From contig JAISWC010000299.1 in the NCBI GenBank assembly GCA_031271245.1, positions 1-5,740 of the forward strand: DNA of 5,740 bases, written 5' to 3'. Both the position numbers and the translations under genes were made by a program. How positions within the stretch are numbered: the stretch's first letter is position 1; every line of letters starts with the position of its first letter. This DNA comes from Tannerella sp. GTDB lineage: Bacteria > Bacteroidota > Bacteroidia > Bacteroidales > Tannerellaceae. This document shows positions 1-5,740 of the stretch, in pieces. Below the pieces are notes generated by a model, which searched no databases, was not told the origin of the DNA, and saw only the letters and a list, made by a program, of their open reading frames with translations.

Positions 1-988
1 ACGAAATACAACTGCATGAACTGTCATTCGTTTTGCATGCAAAACCCGGAAAAGATGCTGTTTCACATGCGCGAGGCCTTTCCCTGTACGGTGCTGATTG
101 ACGGCGACCGCATGGAAAAGCTGAATACCAAAACGGAACAGACTCTCTCGGCGCTGGTCTATCCCTCCTGGCATCCGTCGGGCAGGTATGTCGCCTTCTC
201 GGTGAACAGTACAAAACAGGCGTTCCATACGGCCAGTCCAAACCGCATCGAAGTATTTGACCTGGCTTCGGACGTGGTCGTATATGATGTGGAAAAACAT
301 GAAATCATCACTGCACCGGAGTTGTTTTCGCCGGAAGCGTTCGAAACGTTCCCTGCCTTTTCGCCGGACGGATGCACGCTGTTCTTCTGTTCGTCCGACA
401 CGTTCAGGATGCCGGAGGAATATGCAAGCGTAAAATACAGCCTGTGTTCCATCCCGTTCGACCCGGAACAGCGCCGTTTCGGGACAGAAGTCGACACGCT
501 TTTTCAGGCCGGAACGCATCAGAAAAGTGTTTCTTTCCCGCGTGTCTCGCCTGACGGGAAATTCCTGATGTTTACGCTGGCCGGTTACGGGAATTTCTCG
601 ATATGGCACCGGGATGCCGACCTGTACCTGCTGAGCCTGAGCGACGGGACCGTCCGTCCGCTGGATGCACTGAACAGCGACGAGGTCGAAAGCTATCATT
701 CCTGGAGCAGCAACAGTCGCTGGGTTGTTTTCAGCAGTCGGCGCCTGGACGGGCTGTCGTCCGTATCTGGCTTATGTGAACGCCGGCGGCGTGGCGTCGA
801 AACCTTTTCTGCTTCCGCAAAAAAACGCCGATTTCTATCATGGTTTCATGAAGTCCTTCAATATTCCCGAATTTATCACCGGAAAAGTACAGACACGGGG
901 ATTTGCCGTCAGCCGGAAAGTGAAGAACGACAGGGGCATTGACGTGACCTTCGCCGGAACCGGCTGGAGTGACCGTCTACAGAGATAA
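1..988 (+). pseudogene. PD40/TolB-like beta-propeller protein with CxxCH motif, 5'-partial and frameshifted
   Basis: The frame is open from base 1, so the true start lies upstream. Seen: a CMNCH motif (13-27), the CxxCH signature of covalent haem c attachment, followed by PD40/WD40-like blade motifs: YPSWHPSGRYVAF (160-198), FPAFSPDG (349-372), FPRVSPDGKFLMF (535-573) and YHSWSSNSRWVVF (694-732). These resemble TolB-type propellers, which usually act outside the cytoplasm. Frame 1 gives good family sequence to RRLDGL (ending 756), then turns to arginine-rich nonsense ending at 942. Frame 2 from 758 restores plausible sequence (RPYLAYV, KPFLLPQ, NIPEFITGKV) to a TAA at 986-988. From memory, relatives read roughly DGLYTRPY here, so about 5 bases seem missing (or net +1). 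The cause may be a real mutation or a sequencing error. Function is unknown; a secreted or periplasmic sensor or binding protein is inference. It converges on the RDD gene and is probably not part of the membrane operon. Confidence 0.75.
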
Positions 989-1062
989 CCCGCCTCGAAA
1001 AATAAAAGCTGAAAAACGGAGGTAATTCAAACGGTCGCACTCCAACTTTTGCATCCCGATGT

Positions 1063-1078
1063 GATGCAACGTTGCATC
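1063..1078. repeat. Perfect 16-bp palindrome between convergent genes
   Basis: GATGCAACGTTGCATC reads identically on both strands and abuts the TGA stop of the RDD gene (1079-1081). A further GCATC at 1051-1055 can pair with GATGC at 1063-1067, giving an alternative small hairpin. No U-tract follows on either strand, so it is not a classical intrinsic terminator. It could be a bidirectional 3'-end or RNA stability element, or a protein binding site. The rest of the 90-bp gap holds an isolated GGAGG (1019-1023) with no convincing gene after it. Confidence 0.5.
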
Positions 1079-1819
1079 TCAAACTTCCTCCAGCGCGTAG
1101 TACTGATAGTCGCGGGTAAGGGTTTGGAGCAGGGTTTCGTCGTCGACCGGCGGATTGATCTTCAGAAACCGGCGAACCTTAATGCTCAGTTCGCGGAGGC
1201 GCTGCGGACGTTCCGCGTCGTGACGGAACAGCGTCTGGCCAATCAGGTTGACCTGTTCCAGCGACAGGTTTTCGGCCTGCGGGAAGACCGGACGGTAGTC
1301 GGCGCCCAGGTGCGCAAATTCATCCAGCGTGACGTTGATTTGGTGATAGTTCTTCTCTTTTATCACCAGCGTGCCGGCGGCCAGGTCGCCTGTCCGCTGG
1401 TTGTTTTTGGTCAGCAGGATGAACAGCAGACCGAGACACTGGAACAGATAGACGTCTATCAGCAGAAACAGCCAGCGCAGCAGGCTGGCGCCCAGCGTCG
1501 GCGTGCTACCGTCCTTCATCACCACGCGCAGGCCGAGCAGTCGCTTCCCCGGCGACTGTCCGCGGTTGAAAAGCTCCCACAGGAGCGAATAAAACAGCGC
1601 GGGGACGAGAAACAGCAGGAAGATTACCATATACACGGTGTCGTTGAGGTACGTGTCCGGGATGTACTTGTAGCCTTGGAGGATGACCGCGACGAGGGCC
1701 GTTTCGTACACGGAAATCAAAATCATGTCCGCCATCCGCGCCAGCAGGCGTTCGCCGGCGCCGGCCGGCGTCTGGTCTATCTGTACGTACTGGCCGGTAA
1801 TAATCGTTGCATCTGCCAT
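1079..1819 (-). CDS. RDD-family inner-membrane protein
   Basis: This 246-residue protein has the RDD family layout. An N-terminal Arg/Asp pair (R24, D31 in ERLLARMADMIL) leads into the first membrane segment (about 28-48). A second segment spans about 62-80. The hallmark NRGQSPGKRLLGLRVV follows at 85-100, then a third hydrophobic stretch (about 112-136) and QRTGDLAAGTLVI (141-153) with the conserved Asp145. Roughly 90 residues after that are charged and soluble, probably a cytoplasmic tail, longer than in minimal RDD proteins. RDD proteins have no single agreed function; some are linked to ion or solute transport. The ATG at 1819-1817 sits behind an A-rich leader with no Shine-Dalgarno sequence, usual for Bacteroidetes. 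It is divergent from the SpoIIM-like operon and shares its promoter region. RDD and SpoIIM/DUF95 genes neighbour each other in many MoxR-DUF58 clusters, so a joint role is inferred. The family call is firm; the function is open. Confidence 0.93.
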   Translation of the reverse strand: MADATIITGQYVQIDQTPAGAGERLLARMADMILISVYETALVAVILQGYKYIPDTYLNDTVYMVIFLLFLVPALFYSLLWELFNRGQSPGKRLLGLRVVMKDGSTPTLGASLLRWLFLLIDVYLFQCLGLLFILLTKNNQRTGDLAAGTLVIKEKNYHQINVTLDEFAHLGADYRPVFPQAENLSLEQVNLIGQTLFRHDAERPQRLRELSIKVRRFLKINPPVDDETLLQTLTRDYQYYALEEV

Positions 1820-1844
1820 CTTTGTTTCTTTTTATTCGGTTCGA

Positions 1845-1877
1845 TTTGCAAATGTATGAATAAAAGCCGTATTTTTG
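1845..1877 (+). promoter_or_regulatory. Candidate Bacteroides-type promoter for the SpoIIM-DUF4350 operon
   Basis: TTTG at 1845-1848, a 21-bp spacer and TATTTTTG at 1870-1877 match the Bacteroidetes consensus TTTG / TAnnTTTG. The predicted start near 1883 leaves a leader of about 50 bases before the ATG at 1932. No other good match was seen between the divergent genes, and the four downstream genes have no room for internal promoters outside coding sequence. Confidence 0.65.
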
Positions 1878-1881
1878 CAAA
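1849..1881 (-). promoter_or_regulatory. Candidate Bacteroides-type promoter for the RDD gene
   Basis: Read on the minus strand, TTTG (1881-1878) is followed after 21 bp by TACATTTG (1856-1849), an exact match to the Bacteroidetes -7 consensus TAnnTTTG, with the -33 TTTG at about the expected distance. Transcription would start near 1843, giving a 5' leader of about 24 bases before the ATG at 1819. The site overlaps the plus-strand promoter completely. Confidence 0.65.
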
Positions 1882-1931
1882 AACTTTTGAAGGGCATCCC
1901 CTGTGGATGACCGTTGCAGCAGGGTTCAATG

Positions 1932-2897
1932 ATGAAAGAAATATCATTCATACGTCAGCATATCGAGAAGTGGAAACAGCTTGAATCGGTGGTGGACAGG
2001 GTGTCGGAGGAACATCCGGAACGCCTGGCGGACGCCTATATGGAAATCACGGCCGACCTTTCGTTTTCACGGAGTCATTATCCGCGTTCGCGCATCACCG
2101 TTTACCTGAACAACCTGGCCTCGGCGCTTCACCATTCCCTGTACAAAAACAGGAAGGAATCCGGGTCGCGGATCGTCGCGTTCTGGAAAACCGAAATCCC
2201 GCGCGTCATGTACGACTCGCGGAAGGAACTGCGTTATGCCTTTTTGGTGTTCCTGATCAGCGCGGCCATCGGCTGCCTGTCCACGCTGAACGACGACCTG
2301 TTTCCCCGCCTCATCATGGGAAACGGCTATATCGACATGACGCTCAACAACATCGAACGGGGCGAACCGATGGCGGTCTACAGAAGCATGTCGCCCGTGC
2401 CGATGTTCTTCTACATCATGATAAACAACGTGCGCGTGTCGTTCATAGTTTTCCTGCTGGGGCTGCTGAGCGGATTCGGCACAGGCGTGGTGCTGTTCTA
2501 CAACGGCGTGATGATCGGGACGTTTCAGACGTTTTGCTTTCAGCAGCACGTGGGACTGGAATCGCTGCTGACCGTCTGGCTGCACGGGACGCTGGAGATT
2601 TCGGCGGTGGTGGTGGCCGGAGCGGCCGGGTTTGCGCTTGGCAACGGATGGCTTTTCCCGGGGACGTATCCGCGCGGCTACGCCTTTCGCCGGGGGGCGG
2701 TGCGGGGACTGAAAATCGCCGTCGGAACGACGCCCGTCTTTATCCTTGCCGCCTTTATCGAAAGTTTCCTGACACGCCATACCGAAACGCCCGCCGGGAT
2801 TCGCGGCGGGTTTATCCTCCTTTCGCTTGCATTTGTCATTTACTATTATATTTATTTACCCAAACGATTCAGTCATGAACATTCCTCCAAATCCTAA
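1932..2897 (+). CDS. SpoIIM/DUF95-family integral membrane protein
   Basis: The protein has 321 residues from the ATG at 1932. A second ATG directly before it (1929) and a TTG at 1914 are alternatives; 1932 is preferred because AGGG (1921-1924) is then 7 bases away and the product begins MKEISFIRQHIEKW, as I recall Bacteroidales relatives doing. An N-terminal soluble helical part of about 90 residues, including the motif YLNNLASALHHSLY, is followed by a membrane segment near 95-118 (FLVFLISAAIGCLSTL), a loop with RLIMGNGYIDMTL, and three to four more segments. The family signature HGTLEISAVVVAGAAG starts at His218 with Glu222, next to GNGWLFPG. SpoIIM takes part in forespore engulfment in Bacillus, but this homologue lies in a non-spore-forming lineage and in a MoxR-type cluster, so the sporulation label should not be read as function. 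It is the first gene of the operon, and its end overlaps the next start by 23 bp. Confidence 0.93.
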   Translation: MKEISFIRQHIEKWKQLESVVDRVSEEHPERLADAYMEITADLSFSRSHYPRSRITVYLNNLASALHHSLYKNRKESGSRIVAFWKTEIPRVMYDSRKELRYAFLVFLISAAIGCLSTLNDDLFPRLIMGNGYIDMTLNNIERGEPMAVYRSMSPVPMFFYIMINNVRVSFIVFLLGLLSGFGTGVVLFYNGVMIGTFQTFCFQQHVGLESLLTVWLHGTLEISAVVVAGAAGFALGNGWLFPGTYPRGYAFRRGAVRGLKIAVGTTPVFILAAFIESFLTRHTETPAGIRGGFILLSLAFVIYYYIYLPKRFSHEHSSKS

Positions 2898-3807
2898 AAT
2901 TCAGTTTTACAGAGTACGGACGTTTAACGAAAAGATGAACGTCACCTTCGACTTCCTGCGCGAGAACCTGAAACCGCTGCTGAAGTTTTCTTTCTATGTG
3001 ATATTGCCCGTCTGCCTGATACAGTCCTTTTGCATGGACACCTTCATGCGGGTGTACATGAGTCTGTTTGACATATCGGATATCAATATCGATTTCGTTG
3101 TCGTCGCAGGCTATTACGTCCTGGTGCTACTGTGTACCCTGCTGGGGTCCGTTCTCCTTTCGGCGCTGGTGTGCAGTTTGATGCAAACGTATGAACGGCG
3201 CGACAGACGTCTGGAAGGACTTGTCTTTGCCGACTTCAGGGCATCGTTTGTGACAAACTGCGTCAAGGTGGCGAAGATTTTGCTGTTTACCTTTGGCGTG
3301 TTCTTTGCCGCCGTGGCCATCCTGTCGCTGCTTGCCTGGATGTCGCCCTGGACGCTGGTGCTGACAGTTCTCCTGCTGCTGGCCGGAAGCATTGCCTTCA
3401 TGGTACCGGTCTCCCTGCTTACGCCGCTTTACCTGTTCGAAGACCTGTCCTTTGCCGACGCCCTGCGCAAGTCGATGAAGTACGGGTTTTCCGCATGGGG
3501 CGAGACGTTTCTTGTCCTGCTGGTTTTCGGGCTGCTGGCCAACATTGTCGGCAGCATGACAAGCATACCGTGGACGCTCGTGACCATCGTCGGCTCCGTT
3601 TTCTCGCTCGCTTCGCCCGATGCGGGCATTGCCTCCTCCATCTGGTACCGGTTTCTGACGTATATCCTGGGCGTGATCATGGCTTACGGGACGTATGTCA
3701 GCGTCATTGTCAGCGTGGGGGGAACGGCCTTCCAGTACTTCCACCTGCGCGAGAAAAGGGAAGGCGTCACCATGAAGACGGACATTGCAAACTTTGACCG
3801 CCTGTAA
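2875..3807 (+). CDS. Multi-pass membrane protein of unknown function
   Basis: The protein has 310 residues from the ATG at 2875, which lies inside the end of the SpoIIM-like gene; an upstream TTG at 2827 would extend the overlap and looks unneeded. The N-terminus is cytoplasmic-looking (IQFYRVRTFNEKMNVTFDFLREN). About six hydrophobic segments follow, near 35-54, 74-102, 134-155, 158-183, 210-228 and 258-285. The stretch FEDLSFADALRKSMKYGFSAW (188-208) resembles the E-x-x-S-xx-EALRRS-W motif of membrane domains related to the glycerophosphodiester phosphodiesterase membrane region and YckC/DUF4013-type proteins. That likeness is from memory and weak. Bacteroides homologues have, I believe, been mislabelled as beta-carotene monooxygenases; nothing here supports an enzyme. 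The C-terminal 25 residues are charged. Placement between SpoIIM-like and DUF4129-like genes, with tight coupling, suggests a subunit of the same membrane complex. Confidence 0.88.
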   Translation: MNIPPNPKIQFYRVRTFNEKMNVTFDFLRENLKPLLKFSFYVILPVCLIQSFCMDTFMRVYMSLFDISDINIDFVVVAGYYVLVLLCTLLGSVLLSALVCSLMQTYERRDRRLEGLVFADFRASFVTNCVKVAKILLFTFGVFFAAVAILSLLAWMSPWTLVLTVLLLLAGSIAFMVPVSLLTPLYLFEDLSFADALRKSMKYGFSAWGETFLVLLVFGLLANIVGSMTSIPWTLVTIVGSVFSLASPDAGIASSIWYRFLTYILGVIMAYGTYVSVIVSVGGTAFQYFHLREKREGVTMKTDIANFDRL

Positions 3808-3812
3808 CCGTG

Positions 3813-4433
3813 ATGCATCCGGCTGACACCATCGTTTACGACGCGGCCAAAATCGCCGCATACCAGGCCGACGGACGCTTCGACTACAACAGCCGGCTGA
3901 GCGCCCCGGACTACAGTTTCCTGGAAATCATCCAGCGCTGGCTGGCGCAGTGGTTAAACTCCATATTCGACGGCGAAACGGCGAACAGCGTGGCTGCGTG
4001 GCTGCTGATCGGCTTTTTCGCGCTGGTTGTGGGACTGGTCGCTTTCTTCATCTACAAAAAACGTCCGGAACTGTTTCTCCGGGAGAAAAGGAAACCGCTT
4101 TCCTACGAGATAGAGGAAGAGAATATCTACCGCATCGACTTCGAGCAGGAACTGGAGACGGCGCTGTCAGTGGGCGACTTCCGCCTGGCCGTGCGGATGC
4201 TCTACCTCCAGACGTTGCGTCTCGCAGCCGACCGGCAATGGATTGACTGGCAAATCTACAAAACTCCGACGGAATACATTTACGAACTGAAACCGGCCGG
4301 TCTGAAGGCTTCGTTTCGCGATTTCACCGGCCGTTTCCTGCAGGTACGCTACGGCAATTTCCGGGCCACGCGCGAACTGTTCGACGCCATGCGCCGCCTG
4401 CAGGACGAACTCAGGAAGGGAGGCGACGAATGA
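3813..4433 (+). CDS. DUF4129-domain single-pass membrane protein
   Basis: The protein has 206 residues from the ATG at 3813; the GTG just before it (3810) is an alternative. The stop of the previous gene is only 5 bp upstream and no Shine-Dalgarno sequence is visible, so translation is probably coupled. The N-terminal about 60 residues (FDYNSRLSAPDYSFLEIIQRW) are probably periplasmic, followed by one strong membrane helix (about 61-81) and the positive-side residues YKKRP. The C-terminal half is cytoplasmic and fits DUF4129: DFRLAVRMLYLQTLRLA (122-138), then IDWQIYKTPTEYIYEL (144-159) with the typical T-x-x-E, and FTGRFLQVRYGNF (171-183). DUF4129 domains recur beside MoxR, DUF58 and transglutaminase-like or DUF4350 genes; the molecular role is unknown. 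The TGA overlaps the ATG of the next gene (ATGA). Confidence 0.9.
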   Translation: MHPADTIVYDAAKIAAYQADGRFDYNSRLSAPDYSFLEIIQRWLAQWLNSIFDGETANSVAAWLLIGFFALVVGLVAFFIYKKRPELFLREKRKPLSYEIEEENIYRIDFEQELETALSVGDFRLAVRMLYLQTLRLAADRQWIDWQIYKTPTEYIYELKPAGLKASFRDFTGRFLQVRYGNFRATRELFDAMRRLQDELRKGGDE

Positions 4434-5740
4434 AACCGACGGGCAACAGGCTGTATTTCCCCCTGCTGGCCGTATGCCTGCTGCTGGTATTCCTGTATCA
4501 GTACTATACGCCGAAGGAGTTTGTCTGGCGACCGACATTCAGCAAATACGACCGGCAGCCGTTCGGCAGTTACGTGTTCGACGACGTGCTTTCTTCTTCC
4601 ATCGAAGACTATCGGGTCGTCAATCAAACGTTTTACCAACTGCTTCGGGAAACGGAAGACGCGGCCTGGCCGGAAGAACCGGAAGCATGGGAAGCACGGG
4701 AAGAGTCGGAAGCCTGGGAAGAGCCGGCCGTCGAGCCGCTTCCTCCGGAGGAACGGCGCTCCATCCTGGTGACGGAAGAACACGCCGCTTTTTCGGACGT
4801 AGACGTAAGGGCGCTGCAAAAACTGCTGAAACAGGGCAACAAGGTGATGCTGTGTCTCGGTTTCTTCGGGAGCGCCCTGCGCGACACGTTTTATTTCTCG
4901 GAAACGTACGATTCGTTCCCCTATGCGCAGGACATAGTGCGACATGCAAGAAGCGGCCTTCAGCGCGACAGTCTTTTGCTGGGCGTCGACTCGCTGCATC
5001 CGGAAAGGATTTATGCCGTCTTTCTGCACATGCACCCGAACATCCTGAAGGAAGGGATTGAGCGCTATCACTGGGAAAATCCGGAAGATTCGATTCGATG
5101 CTCGCGCCTGCGCTGCGATGCCTTCCAGGTGCCGGTACGCAACGGGAAGGGCGAAGCCGTTGCACTACGTCTCTTCATCGGCGAAGGCGAACTGTTTCTG
5201 GTCAGTACGCCGCTGATGTTCACGAACTACGGCCTGCTGGACGGCGACAATGCCTCGTATGCCTTCCGCCTGCTTTCGTACCTGAACGGCCTTCCGGTGA
5301 TACGGACGGAGGCCTACGGCGTCAACAGCGTCCGGTCGGAAAGCCCGCTGCGTTACCTGCTGAGTCAGCCGCCGCTGCGATGGTCCCTGTACGTCGCGCT
5401 GGCCACGCTGCTCCTGTGCATGATTTTCGCCGCCCGGCGACGCCAGTGGGTCATTCCCGTCGTCCGTCCCCCGGCCAACGAAACACTCCGCTTCACGCAG
5501 CTGATCGGCAACCTCTATTACCAGCGGAAAGACTATAAAGACCTGCTGTGCAGGAAATATCTATACTTTTGCAGCGAAGTGAAGCAGCTAAGCGGTTTCG
5601 ACATGCTGTCCGGCGAACCGGAACGCGAAATCAGCGCCCGGCTGGCGGAGAAAACGGGACAGGATGACCGCCAGACCTGGCCGGCATTCCGGGAACTGAA
5701 ATACCATCTGCGCGAACAGACGCCGGTGAGCGAGGAGGAA
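4430..5740 (+). CDS. DUF4350-domain membrane protein, 3'-partial
   Basis: The frame from the ATG at 4430 stays open for 437 codons to the window edge, with no stop seen. An N-terminal anchor helix (about 7-25, LYFPLLAVCLLLVFLYQYY) precedes a large, probably periplasmic domain (about 26-316). It opens with WRPTFSKYDRQPFGSYVFDD, where the PFG and FD positions fit DUF4350. It continues with RRSILVT and DVRALQKLLKQGNKVMLC (125-142), resembling the Rossmann-like core of this family. A second helix (about 318-336) ends in ARRRQW, and about 100 residues of cytoplasmic tail follow (TLRFTQLIGNLYYQRKDYKDL), reminiscent of the DUF4350/DUF4129 tails in MoxR clusters. The length suggests the true end is near. 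Start choice: ATGA overlap with the upstream gene, with GGAGG (4418-4422, from AGGGAGG) 7 bases ahead. Residues 80-103 are an unusual Trp/Glu/Pro-rich insert. Function is unknown; a partner of a MoxR-DUF58 machine is inferred. Confidence 0.9.
   Translation, partial: MKPTGNRLYFPLLAVCLLLVFLYQYYTPKEFVWRPTFSKYDRQPFGSYVFDDVLSSSIEDYRVVNQTFYQLLRETEDAAWPEEPEAWEAREESEAWEEPAVEPLPPEERRSILVTEEHAAFSDVDVRALQKLLKQGNKVMLCLGFFGSALRDTFYFSETYDSFPYAQDIVRHARSGLQRDSLLLGVDSLHPERIYAVFLHMHPNILKEGIERYHWENPEDSIRCSRLRCDAFQVPVRNGKGEAVALRLFIGEGELFLVSTPLMFTNYGLLDGDNASYAFRLLSYLNGLPVIRTEAYGVNSVRSESPLRYLLSQPPLRWSLYVALATLLLCMIFAARRRQWVIPVVRPPANETLRFTQLIGNLYYQRKDYKDLLCRKYLYFCSEVKQLSGFDMLSGEPEREISARLAEKTGQDDRQTWPAFRELKYHLREQTPVSEEE
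4681..4734 (+). repeat. Imperfect 27-bp tandem repeat encoding Trp/Glu-rich segment
   Basis: GGAAGCATGGGAAG at 4681-4694 recurs as GGAAGCCTGGGAAG at 4708-4721 (13 of 14 bases), exactly 27 bp or nine codons later; the remainder of each unit has diverged. It encodes EAWEAREESEAWEEP (85-99) inside the DUF4350-like protein, with tryptophans at 80, 87 and 96. The pattern fits an old in-frame slippage duplication. Confidence 0.6.

Noticed and set aside
953..964. Inverted repeat GCCGG-AA-CCGGC as a terminator of the propeller gene
   Set aside because: The loop is only two bases, it lies inside the coding sequence before the stop, and no U-tract follows.
725..988. Separate small gene beginning at TTG 725
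   Set aside because: The first ten residues are not family-like. The remainder is the C-terminus of the frameshifted propeller protein, so it is included in that feature.
1019..1023. GGAGG as a ribosome binding site for a hidden small gene
   Set aside because: No start codon at suitable spacing leads to a convincing frame; the only long frame nearby is the antisense shadow from 1049.
1754..1770. GC-rich overlapping palindromes (GCCGGCGCCGGC and CGCCGGCCGGCG)
   Set aside because: They lie within the RDD coding sequence over codons for an Ala/Gly/Pro stretch and are explained by codon choice; there is no sign of a regulatory role.
1049..1984. 311-codon open frame on the plus strand antisense to the RDD gene
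   Set aside because: The product is rich in Gln, Arg and Val with no domain or membrane pattern, it starts at a TTG, and it runs over both the RDD gene and the SpoIIM start. The RDD reading has clear family motifs, so this is a shadow of a GC-rich coding strand.
2067..2780. 237-codon minus-strand frame opposite the SpoIIM-like gene
   Set aside because: The product is a His/Arg/Gln-rich low-complexity translation with no recognisable fold, while the opposite strand has the SpoIIM signature. It is a codon-bias shadow, as are the long minus-strand frames at 3127-3861 and 4349-5071.
4292..4330. ACCGGCCGGT palindrome with a nearby related CACCGGCCG
   Set aside because: Short GC-rich repeats inside DUF4129 coding sequence, explained by codons for Pro-Ala-Gly and Thr-Gly-Arg; the loop is long and no regulatory context is visible.

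Overview
The window looks like chromosomal DNA from a Bacteroidetes bacterium, most likely Bacteroidales. Evidence: starts sit behind A-rich leaders with little or no Shine-Dalgarno sequence; the one promoter region carries two matches to the Bacteroides consensus (TTTG, then TAnnTTTG); and the proteins resemble Bacteroidales families as I remember them. G+C is moderate to fairly high by eye. I saw no tRNA, rRNA, CRISPR array, insertion sequence or phage gene.

Layout. (1) 1-988, plus strand: the 3' part of a PD40/TolB-like beta-propeller gene that enters from outside the window. It carries a CxxCH motif and is broken by a frameshift near 757. (2) 989-1078: a short gap between convergent genes, with a perfect 16-bp palindrome directly beyond the stop of the next gene. 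(3) 1079-1819, minus strand: an RDD-family membrane protein. (4) 1820-1931: the divergent intergenic region, with two fully overlapping promoters of matching geometry, one per strand. (5) 1932-5740, plus strand: a tightly packed four-gene membrane operon: SpoIIM-like protein, multi-pass membrane protein of unknown function, DUF4129-like protein, and DUF4350-like protein. The last is open to the end of the window.

How they fit together. RDD, SpoIIM/DUF95, DUF4129 and DUF4350 proteins are recurrent partners of MoxR-type AAA+ ATPases and DUF58 (VWA-like) proteins in several phyla, including, from memory, the actinobacterial Rv3690-Rv3695 region. The module here is probably the membrane half of such a system, with moxR and DUF58 genes predicted just past the right edge. 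Gene overlaps (23 bp and ATGA) suggest translational coupling and co-assembly at the inner membrane. The biochemical task of the system is not settled, so the assignment is by family and context. The strongest new observations are the interlocked divergent promoter, the frameshifted CxxCH propeller gene, and a Trp/Glu-rich imperfect repeat inside the DUF4350 protein.
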